A stretch of 64,000 bases of DNA from contig NZ_CP053836.1 in the NCBI RefSeq assembly GCF_013201825.1, positions 2,356,001 through 2,420,000 of the forward strand, in the 5' to 3' direction. Shown here piece by piece: positions 1 to 9,324 of this stretch. How positions within the stretch are numbered: the stretch's first letter is position 1; each line of letters starts with the position of its first letter. The stretch is from Halarcobacter ebronensis. Its GTDB lineage: Bacteria; Campylobacterota; Campylobacteria; Campylobacterales; Arcobacteraceae. Under the pieces are notes generated by a model. It saw only the letters and a list, made by a program, of their open reading frames with translations, had not been told where the DNA came from and ran no database searches. Made by a program: the position numbers and the translations under genes.

Positions 1-1
1 T

Positions 2-1015
2 CTTCCACAAATAACAGTGCAAAAACTAAAAGCTGGAAGACATTATGATATAAATACAAATGTAGTTGATGAGATAATAAATATTGCAGGTGTTACTGAT
101 GCTATTCCAAGAGTTTGGGGATACTACTATTTTGCAAATTTGGGAGCAAACTTTTCAATTATTGGAATTGATGAGTATGAAAACCAATATAAAACCTCAC
201 TAAATAAAATTATCAAAGAGTTTGATTTTTCTAAAGCTTTGGAAAACAATTCTATGATTGTGGGAGAAGGCGTAAAAAAAGCTTTAAATGAGAACTACTA
301 CAATGAATATTTTAACTTTATAAAACCCGATGGAACTTTCAAAAAAGTTAATATTGCAGGAGTATTTAAAAGCTCTTTGGAGCTTGAATCAAATGATACA
401 ATTCTTCTTCCAAAAGAGTTAGCTCTTGAGATTTTTGGAATGGATGACTCAAAAGCAACAGATATTGTTGTTAAAGTAGCAAACCCAGAAGAGATACCAA
501 CAGTTGCAAATAAAATCAAACTTCTTTATCCAGATACAAGGGTAATTACAAACAAAGATTTGGAGATTAGTTATCAAAATATTTTTGACTATAAAGGGGG
601 GATTTTTTTAGCTGTGTTTATTGTTGCAATTTTCACCTTTTTTATAATTGTTTATGATAAAGCAAGTGGTCTAAGCTCTGAAGAGAAAAGGGAAATAGGA
701 GTTCTAAAAGCTTTAGGCTGGAAAATAGAGGATGTTTTAAAAGAGAAGTTTTATGAGAGTTTTATAATCTCATTTTTTGGTTATATTTTTGGAGTTTTAA
801 TTGCTCTTACTTTTGTATATGTTTTCAATGCTCCTCTTTTAAGCAATCTTTTTAGCGGTTACTCTGAACTAAAAACAAGTTTTCAATTGCCTTTTGTATT
901 GGATGTAAATACTCTGTTTTTACTATTTTTTCTAACAGTACCAATATATATAGCCTCAACTATAATTCCTTCTTGGAGAAGCGCAACAATTGAAACTGAT
1001 AAGGTTTTAAGATGA
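2..1015 (+). CDS. FtsX/MacB-type ABC transporter permease (5' truncated by window)
   Basis: The reading frame is open from the first bases, so the N-terminus lies outside the window; the GTG at 17 is probably internal. The visible part has a periplasmic MacB-core-like domain (about residues 1-190), then three membrane segments at about 195-215, 245-275 and 300-320. A cytoplasmic stretch EEKREIGVLKALGWK is the usual FtsX-family coupling loop. It overlaps the ATPase gene by 4 bp (ATGA), so the two form one transporter. Such pairs move lipoproteins or peptides or act mechanically in the periplasm. Position beside nosY suggests a link to copper-site maturation, but that is inference. Confidence 0.85.
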   Translation, partial: LPQITVQKLKAGRHYDINTNVVDEIINIAGVTDAIPRVWGYYYFANLGANFSIIGIDEYENQYKTSLNKIIKEFDFSKALENNSMIVGEGVKKALNENYYNEYFNFIKPDGTFKKVNIAGVFKSSLELESNDTILLPKELALEIFGMDDSKATDIVVKVANPEEIPTVANKIKLLYPDTRVITNKDLEISYQNIFDYKGGIFLAVFIVAIFTFFIIVYDKASGLSSEEKREIGVLKALGWKIEDVLKEKFYESFIISFFGYIFGVLIALTFVYVFNAPLLSNLFSGYSELKTSFQLPFVLDVNTLFLLFFLTVPIYIASTIIPSWRSATIETDKVLR

Positions 1016-1680
1016 TAATATTAAAAGATTTAACAAAAGTTTTTGAACTAAATAAAAACAATAAAACTGTTGCTGTAAATAGTGTGAATTTAGAGATAAA
1101 AGAGTCTGAGTTAATTGTTTTAAAAGGGGCTAGCGGAAGCGGTAAAAGTACAATATTATCTTTAATTGCAGGATTATCTAAACCAACAACAGGTGAGGTT
1201 GTTATTGGTGAAAATAGAGTATCAAAACTTCCTGATAACTTTGCCTCACTCTTTAGAAGAGAAAATATTGGTTTTATCTTTCAAAAATATAATTTAATAC
1301 CAACATTAAGTGTTAGTGAAAATATTTTAGTTCCTTTAATTCCTCAAAATCCTTCAAACCTTGAGGCAAAAGAGATTTTAAAAAGAGTTATGAAAAAATT
1401 TAAAATTGAACATAAAAAAGATGAGATTGTAAAGAATCTATCAGGTGGAGAACAACAAAGAGTAGCCATTGCAAGAAGTCAAGTTAATAATCCAAATATC
1501 ATAATAGCAGATGAACCAACTGCAAACTTGGACAAAGAGTTATCACTTCACTTTATTGAGATTTTAAGAGAGTTAAAAAACGATGGAAAAACTATAATTG
1601 TAGCAACCCATGACCCACTCTTTTTTGACCTTGATTTTGTTGATAGAGTAATTGAAGTCTCAAATGGGGAGATTTTATAA
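1012..1680 (+). CDS. ABC transporter ATP-binding protein, LolD/MacB type
   Basis: 222-residue ATPase partner of the permease in front of it, sharing an ATGA overlap. It shows Walker A (GASGSGKST, about 40-48), the Q-loop region, signature LSGGEQQRVAIARS, Walker B IIIADEPTANLD and the switch His in ATHD. The sequence GEQQRVAIARS is typical of the LolD/MacB branch, which energises FtsX-like permeases. The next gene starts directly after its stop codon, so the three genes look cotranscribed. Substrate unknown. Confidence 0.9.
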   Translation: MIILKDLTKVFELNKNNKTVAVNSVNLEIKESELIVLKGASGSGKSTILSLIAGLSKPTTGEVVIGENRVSKLPDNFASLFRRENIGFIFQKYNLIPTLSVSENILVPLIPQNPSNLEAKEILKRVMKKFKIEHKKDEIVKNLSGGEQQRVAIARSQVNNPNIIIADEPTANLDKELSLHFIEILRELKNDGKTIIVATHDPLFFDLDFVDRVIEVSNGEIL

Positions 1681-2649
1681 ATGCTTTTAACCCCTGAAGT
1701 ATTGACAATTATCATAATAAATTCAATCTTTCTAATCTTTGGAACGGTTGCCTTTTTATTAAGTATAAAGATTTTTTTCAATTGGGATATAAACTCAACT
1801 TCAAAATTGCAATATAGTTTGGAAAACCAAAGTTATCTAACTGCAACAATCATAAAATATATTCTATTTTTAAAAATACTTATCTTTATCTTTTTTATCT
1901 TTACTTTAGACAAAATATCAAATGTTCTAACAGGAGCCATGTGTGCAGCAGGAGTTGTAGATGCTACAAGTTATGGTATCTATTTGCTTCTATTTAAACT
2001 TATAAATATTTACTTTTTTGGTTTCTGGCTTGTTATTCACAATATTGATATGAAAACAAAAGAGCTGAAATTTACAAAACTAAAGTTTGGTTTTTATCTC
2101 TTTATTTATCTTATTTTCTTAGTTGAAACAATAATCGAAATTACAATGTTTGGTTCAATAGAAGTTGATAAATTAGTTAGCTGTTGTGGAACTCTATATT
2201 CAAATAGTAGTGGTTCATATATTTCATCTCTTTTTGCCTTTGATAATAGCTATATTTTGATTGTTTTCTACACTATTTTTGCTCTGTTAGTTCTATCATA
2301 TTTTATTAAAAATGATTACTTATATACTATTTTCAATCTTCTATTTTTGATTATCTCTTTAATCTCTTTAATTATGTTTTTTGGAACTTATATATATGAA
2401 CTTCCAACACACCACTGTCCATTTTGTATGCTTCAAAAAGGGTACTATTATATTGGATATATTATCTATATAACTCTTTTTTTAGGTACTTTTTTTGGTT
2501 TTATAATAACTTTAAAAAACATTATCTTACAAGACAGAGATAGTAGCAATAAATACTATAACTACTCAATTATTTTTTCTTTTGTTTATGTGATAATTGT
2601 AAGTTTGTACCCTCTTAGTTTTTATATTAGAAATGGTGTTTTCTTATAA
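1681..2649 (+). CDS. Polytopic membrane protein with DsbB-like CPFC motif
   Basis: 322 residues with about eight predicted membrane segments; family not recognised with certainty. Near residue 245 a loop reads HHCPFCMLQKGYYY, which matches the layout of the DsbB/BdbC quinone-thiol oxidoreductases (P-C-x-x-C, then Q and a basic residue entering a helix). Two more cysteine spots, GAMCAAG (about 80) and SCCG (about 163), could supply further thiols. It starts at the base after the upstream ATPase stop, so it belongs to that transporter. I infer membrane thiol redox chemistry, possibly serving Cu-binding cysteines, but no family match is confirmed. Confidence 0.6.
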   Translation: MLLTPEVLTIIIINSIFLIFGTVAFLLSIKIFFNWDINSTSKLQYSLENQSYLTATIIKYILFLKILIFIFFIFTLDKISNVLTGAMCAAGVVDATSYGIYLLLFKLINIYFFGFWLVIHNIDMKTKELKFTKLKFGFYLFIYLIFLVETIIEITMFGSIEVDKLVSCCGTLYSNSSGSYISSLFAFDNSYILIVFYTIFALLVLSYFIKNDYLYTIFNLLFLIISLISLIMFFGTYIYELPTHHCPFCMLQKGYYYIGYIIYITLFLGTFFGFIITLKNIILQDRDSSNKYYNYSIIFSFVYVIIVSLYPLSFYIRNGVFL

Positions 2650-2720
2650 AATTGTATTTTCAAAAATAGTAGCTATAAGTTATCAACTTAATTTAAAAAT
2701 TTAATCTTTTTTTAAAAAAA

Positions 2721-2734
2721 TTGATAAAAATCAA
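2721..2734 (+). promoter_or_regulatory. FNR/NNR-type operator upstream of nosY
   Basis: TTGATAAAAATCAA is a perfect TTGAT-N4-ATCAA palindrome, the consensus of FNR/CRP-family regulators. Its centre lies 41-42 bp upstream of the start expected for a TATGAT -10 at 2757-2762, the class II activator distance. A second reading is TTGATT (2744-2749)-N17-TATAAT (2767-2772), with the site further upstream. No equally good copy is seen in front of nosZ. Confidence 0.65.
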
Positions 2735-2798
2735 TAAAAATTATTGATTCTTATTGTATGATGCACTATAATTTGACAAAATTGACTAAAGGACAAAT

Positions 2799-3626
2799 AT
2801 GAAAAATCTTTCATTAATTGCATACCTTGACTTAAAAGAGTCCATAAGAGCGAAGTGGTTTATTATCTACTCTTTAGTTTTTGGAGGGATGATTGCTCTG
2901 TTTTTTATTGCTGGTGTTACTCAGTCTCAGGTTATGGGATTTAGTGGTTTAAGTAGACTTCTTTTGATGTATATTCAAGTAACTATTGTTATTTTACCAA
3001 TATTTATACTAATTACAACAGTTCGATCTATCTCAGGAGATAGAGATACACATATCTTGGAGTATATGCTCTCTTTTCCAATCTCACTTAAACAGTACTA
3101 TTGGGGTAAAATTTTAGGTAGATTTATTACTGTATTTTTACCTGTATTTTTTGCAATGTTTATTGCAATTATTTATGGAGCTATTATCGGTGCTGATATA
3201 CCTTGGGATATTTTTTTATTATACTCAGGTTTACTTTTCTCACTCTCATCTTCATTTTTGGGAATTGCATTTTTTATCTCATCATTTGTAAAAACAAGTG
3301 AAGTTGCTCTTGGAATCTCATTTTTTATTTGGATTTTTCTTTTAGCATTTATTGATATTGCACTTATCTCACTTATGATGCAAAGTAGATTTAGTGAAGG
3401 TTTGATTATCTCAATTGCCCTATTAAACCCTATGGAAATTTTCAGAGTTGCAGCTATCTCACTTTTTGATCCAGCACTTACAGTAATGGGACCTGTTGCT
3501 TTCTATATTTTGGATACTTTCAAACAGACTACATTTGTACTCTTCTCAATTTTGTATCCACTTTTATTAGGTGTTATTTTTGCCATTATTGGTTATACAA
3601 TCTTTGCTAAAAAAGATTTAGTTTAA
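2799..3626 (+). CDS. nosY: NosY-like ABC permease for nitrous oxide reductase maturation
   Basis: 275-residue ABC-2 type permease with about six membrane segments and the cytoplasmic stretch SISGDRDTHILEYMLSFPIS seen in NosY proteins. NosY works with the ATPase NosF and the periplasmic NosD in building the CuZ sulphur-copper site. In this window nosF lacks a permease gene beside it, so this gene is the natural partner although it sits 11 kb upstream. It is followed 11 bp later by a NosL-like gene and preceded by an FNR-type site. Assignment as NosY rather than a general ABC-2 permease rests on context plus these motifs. Confidence 0.8.
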   Translation: MKNLSLIAYLDLKESIRAKWFIIYSLVFGGMIALFFIAGVTQSQVMGFSGLSRLLLMYIQVTIVILPIFILITTVRSISGDRDTHILEYMLSFPISLKQYYWGKILGRFITVFLPVFFAMFIAIIYGAIIGADIPWDIFLLYSGLLFSLSSSFLGIAFFISSFVKTSEVALGISFFIWIFLLAFIDIALISLMMQSRFSEGLIISIALLNPMEIFRVAAISLFDPALTVMGPVAFYILDTFKQTTFVLFSILYPLLLGVIFAIIGYTIFAKKDLV

Positions 3627-3637
3627 AGGATTATTTG

Positions 3638-4126
3638 ATGAAAAAATATTTAGTTTTTACACTCTCTTCATTAATAGCAGCGTCAATACTATCTGCTAAT
3701 GAAACCTATTCAATGAATTTTGATAAAGAGACTGTAAGTTTAATTAGAAAAATAAAAGTTTACAAGGACCCAGCTTGGACTGCTAAAATTGTTACAAAAG
3801 AGAATAAAGAGTTCTATTTTATAAGTCCAAAATCTTTAATGGAATACTACTATAATCCAGCAAAATGGCCAGAAACAAATGTTCACAAAGAAGAGGATTT
3901 AAAAGCTCTTGTTGTAACTGATTATAAAACAATGAAACCAATAGATGCTAAAAAGGCTTTTTATGTTTATGGAAGTCATAAGGTTTCACTTGCAGGAGAT
4001 GATATTCCTGCTTTTGCACAATTAGATGATGCAAAAAAATTTATGGATGAGAACCATGGAAGAAGAATCCTAAAGTTCTCTGATTTAAAAGAGGCTCTTA
4101 TTGAGCTATTGAATGGTGATATCTAA
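3638..4126 (+). CDS. NosL-family periplasmic protein lacking cysteines
   Basis: I start at the ATG at 3638, 8 bp after AAAGGA, rather than at the in-frame TTG at 3635. The 162-residue product has a Sec signal peptide (about 1-20, ending ILSANE) but no lipobox. The body matches the NosL C-terminal half: FISPKSLMEYYYNP, DYKTMKPIDAKKAFYVYGS, AFAQLDDAKKFMDENHGRRIL. It has no cysteine at all, so the CxxCxM copper motif of the second NosL (14840-15301) is missing. Next to nosY, it is probably a periplasmic accessory of N2O reductase assembly with a different metal-binding mode, or none. Confidence 0.8.
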   Translation: MKKYLVFTLSSLIAASILSANETYSMNFDKETVSLIRKIKVYKDPAWTAKIVTKENKEFYFISPKSLMEYYYNPAKWPETNVHKEEDLKALVVTDYKTMKPIDAKKAFYVYGSHKVSLAGDDIPAFAQLDDAKKFMDENHGRRILKFSDLKEALIELLNGDI

Positions 4127-5761
4127 TTAACCTAAATTAGGCAAATTATGGGGTAAGATAATAGTAAACTCTGCCCCATTTTCAATATTCCTTGCTTCAA
4201 TTGTTCCATTAAACTGATTTTTTATAATTATCTCTGACATATAAAGCCCAATACCTGTTGAAGCCTTCTCTTTTTTTGTATTAAAAGGTTTAAAGACATC
4301 TTTTATAGGCTCAATTTTTATTCCACCAGCATTGTCAGAGATGATCAATATAGTATGTTTTTCACTATCTTTTAAAGTAATTGTAATAGTAGGTGAGTCT
4401 ATTTTATCTGATTTTATAATATCAATACTATTTTGTATAATTGAGAGAACAATCTGCGCTAAACTATTTAGATTTCCAAAGATTTTTATTTTTGAATCTA
4501 TCTGCTTTTTTAACTCAATTTGATTTAGTTTTATTGAAGAAGAGACAATTTTAAGAGCTTGTTCAATGGCTGTTTGAGGATTAAAAATAGTATTATCACT
4601 CTTTTTATAAAAATCTTGAAAATTCGTAATGGTTTCAGACATAAATTGAATAATCTCCTCATTTGCAATTGTCTCTTCTATTATCTCTTTATCTTTTGAT
4701 TTTTTTCTAATATACATACAATTAAAGTTTAATTGAGCCAATGGTTGTCTCCATTGGTGGGCAATAATTGCAATCATCTCTCCCAAAGCTGCAAATTTTG
4801 ATTGCTGTTGTAAAATTTTGTCATTTAACTTCTCTTTTGAAATATCTTGAATATTTGCAACAATCGCAATATCCCTATTCTCTCCACTTGTTCCAAAAGA
4901 GATTCTAATAGGAAATTTTTTTCCATTTTTATCTTTCCCTTTAGACTCTTGAACCTTTTTTAAACTCTCTAAATCATTAATATTATATTTATCCAAAACT
5001 ATTTCATTGAATTTTGTCTTATTTAACATCTCTTCTTTTGTATATTTAAATATCTTTTCTGCTTCACTATTAAAAGTTCTTATCTTCATTTTGCTATCTA
5101 AAGTAATTATTGCATTTCTACTTGATTCAATAACAGCATTTGAAAACTCTTTCTCTCTTATTAACTCTTCTGTGCGACTATTAATTTGTCTACTTGCTGG
5201 CATAAAGATAAAAATTGCTTCAAAAAGTAGAGTAAGAAGAGTAAGAATCAGAATATATGTCTCTACTTTTTGTAGTTTCCGTGTATTTTCAGAAGCCTCT
5301 TTTAAATATACAACTACAGCTTTTTCTAAATCAAGTAGAAGTTTTTCTGAATTTTTTAGTACATAATTTTGACTTCGCCCATCTCTGTGAACATAAAATC
5401 TTTTAGCATGAAAAAGATAAGTTTTTACCTTCTCATCTAAGTTTACCTCTTTCCCAAAATAGATTGAGTGTAATTCCTCTGACATTTTTAAAGAGGTCAA
5501 AATATTATGGGTTTTTTCCATCTCAATTATTTTTGCTTTTAGTTTATCAATTTTGTAATAGATTGCATAAAAAGCAATTTCTCTTGTAATTATTTTTTGA
5601 TTCCCACTCATATTAACTAGTTGTGCATCGTTTGACTGAATTGATAAGAGTTTACTTAAATTAAAAAAAGCTAGTATTGATAGAAAAGCAATAATAGTAA
5701 GAGCTAAGATATATCTTTTGGTAAGACTTAAACTTTCGTGCATAGGCATCCTAATCATCAT
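4127..5761 (-). CDS. Sensor histidine kinase with NarX/PilJ-like periplasmic domain and PAS
   Basis: 544 residues. Two membrane segments (about 16-36 and 165-185) bracket a periplasmic helical domain that begins with NMSGNQKIITREIAFYA. This resembles the P-box helix of NarX/NarQ and PilJ-type sensors. A PAS domain (about 205-310) follows, then the H-box AHQWRQPL (His about 335), N-box NSIDII, G1 DNAGGIK and G2 GIGLYMS. The response regulator is transcribed divergently 53 bp away. Lying between nosY and nosZ, the pair is a candidate regulator of nitrogen-oxide respiration. The ligand is unknown; nitrate or nitrite is suggested only by the P-box likeness. Confidence 0.88.
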   Translation of the reverse strand: MMIRMPMHESLSLTKRYILALTIIAFLSILAFFNLSKLLSIQSNDAQLVNMSGNQKIITREIAFYAIYYKIDKLKAKIIEMEKTHNILTSLKMSEELHSIYFGKEVNLDEKVKTYLFHAKRFYVHRDGRSQNYVLKNSEKLLLDLEKAVVVYLKEASENTRKLQKVETYILILTLLTLLFEAIFIFMPASRQINSRTEELIREKEFSNAVIESSRNAIITLDSKMKIRTFNSEAEKIFKYTKEEMLNKTKFNEIVLDKYNINDLESLKKVQESKGKDKNGKKFPIRISFGTSGENRDIAIVANIQDISKEKLNDKILQQQSKFAALGEMIAIIAHQWRQPLAQLNFNCMYIRKKSKDKEIIEETIANEEIIQFMSETITNFQDFYKKSDNTIFNPQTAIEQALKIVSSSIKLNQIELKKQIDSKIKIFGNLNSLAQIVLSIIQNSIDIIKSDKIDSPTITITLKDSEKHTILIISDNAGGIKIEPIKDVFKPFNTKKEKASTGIGLYMSEIIIKNQFNGTIEARNIENGAEFTIILPHNLPNLG

Positions 5762-5814
5762 TTAAACTTATGTTGCTATCATAACTTATTAAAAATTATT
5801 CCTGGATTAGTTTA

Positions 5815-6501
5815 ATGATAGAAAAATATGAGATAAAACTTAAAAAGTCTTCTATTCTTTTAGCAGAAGATGAAGATGATGTAAGAAATAGTTTTAAAAA
5901 AGTTCTACTACTTTATGTGGACAAAGTCTACTTAGCAGCAGATGGACAAGAAGCTTTGGAACTTTATGACAAGTATAAACCTGATATTTTAATAACAGAT
6001 TTAAAGATGCCAAAACTAAGTGGATTAGATTTAATAAAAAAAATTAGAGAAGAGAATGAAGAGATTCCAATTATTGTTACAAGTGCTTATACTGATCAAA
6101 ACTTTTTATTAGAATCTATAAAATTATCTCTTGTTGAATACGTTGTAAAACCAATACGCGAAGCAAATCTCTCACAACTACTTGAACGCTGTGCAAAAAT
6201 TCTATCTAAAAATTCAAAAACAATAATAGATCTAGGGGGTAATCAATTTTATGATTTTGATAATAAAATTTTTACCTGTAAAGAGGAAAATATCCTTCTT
6301 ACAAACAAAGAAATTGACCTTTTTGAAATACTTTTAGCCCACAGAGGAACTCTTGTTACCAAACAAGATATTGAAGAGAAACTCTACATCTATGATGAAG
6401 TACCACCAAGTGCACTAAAAAATCTTGTCTTCAAATTAAGAAAAAAATTAAATAGTGAAGTTATTAAAAGTGTATCCAAACTTGGATATATGATTGACTA
6501 A
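5815..6501 (+). CDS. OmpR-type response regulator
   Basis: 228 residues. The receiver domain (1-125) has acidic pair ED at 18-20, phospho-acceptor Asp62 in DILITDLKMP, a Thr/Ser switch (TSAY) and the Lys of KPI. The C-terminal winged helix (about 140-228) includes EIDLFEILLAHRGTLVTKQDI and ends VSKLGYMI. It is divergent to the histidine kinase and 220 bp upstream of nosZ, so it probably controls nosZ or nosY or both. No operator can be read with confidence. Confidence 0.9.
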   Translation: MIEKYEIKLKKSSILLAEDEDDVRNSFKKVLLLYVDKVYLAADGQEALELYDKYKPDILITDLKMPKLSGLDLIKKIREENEEIPIIVTSAYTDQNFLLESIKLSLVEYVVKPIREANLSQLLERCAKILSKNSKTIIDLGGNQFYDFDNKIFTCKEENILLTNKEIDLFEILLAHRGTLVTKQDIEEKLYIYDEVPPSALKNLVFKLRKKLNSEVIKSVSKLGYMID

Positions 6502-6646
6502 CCTTTTCAAATTATTTTTTTAATTTATATTCTAGCGACTCAAAAGAGACTCAAGCTATTGTAGAATTACTTTAAGATTAAATATTAATTTAGACAATAA
6601 AGTTTTAATTAATATTAATAGTAATTTTTTATTATTAATTTTAATG

Positions 6647-6713
6647 TTGATTCTTGGTAATAGTTAATATTTGTCGTATTAGGGATTTATTTCTAATAAA
6701 TTTAAAGGAGGAG
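6647..6713 (+). promoter_or_regulatory. nosZ upstream region: TTGATTCTT element and strong ribosome binding site
   Basis: TTGATTCTT at 6647-6655 is the same 9-mer found in the nosY promoter (2744-2752). As a half FNR box it continues TTGAT-TCTT-GGTAA, which departs from ATCAA at three of five bases. AAAGGAGGAG at 6704-6713 is an almost perfect Shine-Dalgarno sequence 8 bp before the nosZ ATG, consistent with high expression. No clear -10 is seen. Confidence 0.45.
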
Positions 6714-6721
6714 AAGTTAAG

Positions 6722-9319
6722 ATGAAAAAGTCATTTAGTACAATTTCTTCATTGGTTTTAGGAACTGCACTTACTACTTCAGTCGCTTCTGGGGCAACAG
6801 GTGAGTTAGCTAAGATTATGAAAGATAGAGGTCTCTCTGAGGTTGATGTAATCAGAGCCGCTAAGACTTATAATCCAACTGGTGTCAAGGACAAATATGT
6901 GGTATTTTCTTCTGGTGGACAATCTGGACAAATGATTGTTTACGGTGTTCCATCTATGAGAATACTTAAATATATTGCTGTGTTTACTCCTGAACCTTGG
7001 CAAGGTTATGGATACGATAAGGATTCAATTGATGTCTTAAGACAAGGAAACATTAGAGGTAGAGAGATTAACTGGGGAGATACTCACCACCCTGCACTTT
7101 CTGAAACTGATGGGAAATATGATGGGAAATGGTTAGCAATCAATGACAAAGCTAACCCAAGAATTGCAATCATTGATTTAGCTGATTTTGAAACAAAACA
7201 GATTGTAGTTAACCCTGTATTCAAATCAGATCATGGTGGAGCATTTTTTACTCCAAACTCTGAGCATATCTTAGAGGCTGCACAATATGCTGCACCTTTT
7301 GATAATAACTACCACCCAATTGAAGAGTACAAAGAGACTTATAGAGGTGGGGTAACTGTATGGAAATTTGACCCAAAAATTGGTAGAGTTGTTCCAAATG
7401 ACTCATATACAATTGAGATGCCACCATATATGCAAGATTTATCAGACTCTGGGAAAGGGTTAAGTAATGGTTGGGGATTTACAAACTCATTTAACTCTGA
7501 GATGTATACAGGGGGAATTGAAGTTGGTATGCCACCAAATGAAGCTGGTATGTCAAGAAATGACACTGACTACTTACATGTTTATAATTGGGAAAAACTT
7601 TACAAACTATCTAAAGACCCTAAAAATGTAAAAATTATAAACGACCACAAAGTTATTCCAATGGATGTTGCAGTTAAAAATAATGCGCTATTTTTAATTC
7701 CTGAACCAAAATCACCACACGGAGTTGATGTTGACCCAACTGGACAATATATTGTTGTTTGTGGTAAATTAGATACTCATGCGTCTGTTTATGATTTCAA
7801 AAAAATCAAAAAACTAATCGACAATAAAGAGTTTGTTGGTAAAGACCCATTTGGTATTCCAATTTTAGATATGAAAAAATCACTTCACGGTCAAGTAGAG
7901 TTGGGACTTGGGCCACTGCATAACCAATACTCACCTGTTGATGGAGAGATTTATACTTCATTATATGTTGACTCACAAGTTGTAAAATGGAACTTTAAAA
8001 CTCTAAAAGTACTTGACAAAGAGAATGTTCACTACAATATTGGTCACTTAGCTGGTATGGAAGGGAAATCTGCTGACCCTCAAGGGGAATATATTATTGC
8101 ATTAAATAAATTGGCAATTGATAGATTCCAAAATGTTGGTCCACTTCACCCACAAAACCACCAATTAATTGATATTAGTGGTAAAACAATGGATCTTTTG
8201 GTTGATATGCCTCTTCCATTGGGAGAACCTCACCAAGCAGTTGCTATTAGAGCTAGTAAACTTCATCCTCATGTAAGATATGAGATGGGTACAAATACAA
8301 AAACTGGTAAACAACACATTGGTAAAACTCTAGCAGGGCAAGAGAGAATTGAAAGGGATGGAAACCATGTAAAAGTTTATGGAACTTTAGTTAGATCTCA
8401 CATCAATCCTGAGAGAATCACTGTAAACAAAGGTGATAGAGTTACTATGTATCTTACAAACCTTGAAAGAGCAGAAGATGAAACTCACGGATTTACAGTT
8501 GACCACTATAATCTTCACGGTTCTTTAGAGCCAGGTGAAACTATTGAGTTAGATTTTACTGCTGATATTGAGGGTGTATTCCCTTACTATTGTACAGAGT
8601 TCTGTTCTGCACTTCACTTGGAGATGATGGGTTACTTAATGGTTAAAGACCCTAACAAAAAATATGAGAGTGCACAAAAAATTAAAATGAAATCTATGAC
8701 TCCTGAAGAGTTAAAAGCTGAATATGATAAAACAGTTGCTGTTAATAATGCAACAGATGCTGTTATTCAATCAGTTGTTAAATTCTTAAAAGACAACAAA
8801 TATCAAGATCATAAAGTTGTTGCAAACTTAGTTACAGATGCATTTGATCAATATAATCAAATTCCAGCTCAAAAGAAAAAAGCTGATGAAGCTGTAAAAG
8901 CTGGAGAGATGGAAAAAGCTATTTTGTTTGAAAATATGATTTGGCAATTAATGGTTAAAACAGCAGATGTTGGTATTAGAGCAAAAGATGCATTAGTTAG
9001 AATTATTGCAACTACACAAAGTACAGCTGCAGCAAGAGGTGAAAAAACATTTGCTGAGGGTGGTTGTAATGGATGTCACGTAATTGGTAAAGTATCTTCT
9101 GGTCCAGATTTAACTGGTGTATTACAAAGACATGAAAATGGTGTAGATTGGGTAAGTAGATTTATTTTAGATCCACAATCTATGTACACTGACCCATATG
9201 TAAAAGGTATGATTGACTACTTCAATCTAAAAATGCCTAATCAACATATGAATAAAGAAGAGGTTAAAGATATTATCGAATACTTAAAATGGGTAGACGA
9301 AAACGCTAACCTATTCTAA
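6722..9319 (+). CDS. nosZ: Clade II nitrous oxide reductase with C-terminal cytochrome c domain
   Basis: 865 residues; reduces N2O to N2 in the periplasm. A Sec signal peptide (about 1-24, no twin arginine) is the clade II type. A seven-bladed propeller (about 45-500) carries the CuZ histidines, for example GDTHHPALSETDG. The cupredoxin domain holds the CuA ligands in CTEFCSALHLEMM (about 624-636). A C-terminal mono-haem c domain has CNGCH at 782-786 and a distal Met region near MPNQHM. The extra haem domain is known from Wolinella-type NosZ and lets the enzyme take electrons directly from c-type cytochromes. It is followed by a strong hairpin terminator, so nosZ can be made in excess over the accessory genes. 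Confidence 0.98.
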   Translation: MKKSFSTISSLVLGTALTTSVASGATGELAKIMKDRGLSEVDVIRAAKTYNPTGVKDKYVVFSSGGQSGQMIVYGVPSMRILKYIAVFTPEPWQGYGYDKDSIDVLRQGNIRGREINWGDTHHPALSETDGKYDGKWLAINDKANPRIAIIDLADFETKQIVVNPVFKSDHGGAFFTPNSEHILEAAQYAAPFDNNYHPIEEYKETYRGGVTVWKFDPKIGRVVPNDSYTIEMPPYMQDLSDSGKGLSNGWGFTNSFNSEMYTGGIEVGMPPNEAGMSRNDTDYLHVYNWEKLYKLSKDPKNVKIINDHKVIPMDVAVKNNALFLIPEPKSPHGVDVDPTGQYIVVCGKLDTHASVYDFKKIKKLIDNKEFVGKDPFGIPILDMKKSLHGQVELGLGPLHNQYSPVDGEIYTSLYVDSQVVKWNFKTLKVLDKENVHYNIGHLAGMEGKSADPQGEYIIALNKLAIDRFQNVGPLHPQNHQLIDISGKTMDLLVDMPLPLGEPHQAVAIRASKLHPHVRYEMGTNTKTGKQHIGKTLAGQERIERDGNHVKVYGTLVRSHINPERITVNKGDRVTMYLTNLERAEDETHGFTVDHYNLHGSLEPGETIELDFTADIEGVFPYYCTEFCSALHLEMMGYLMVKDPNKKYESAQKIKMKSMTPEELKAEYDKTVAVNNATDAVIQSVVKFLKDNKYQDHKVVANLVTDAFDQYNQIPAQKKKADEAVKAGEMEKAILFENMIWQLMVKTADVGIRAKDALVRIIATTQSTAAARGEKTFAEGGCNGCHVIGKVSSGPDLTGVLQRHENGVDWVSRFILDPQSMYTDPYVKGMIDYFNLKMPNQHMNKEEVKDIIEYLKWVDENANLF

Positions 9320-9324
9320 AATAG

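Noticed and set aside
5007-5366. 119-residue frame antisense to the histidine kinase
   Set aside because: Ser/Phe-rich shadow of the kinase coding strand.
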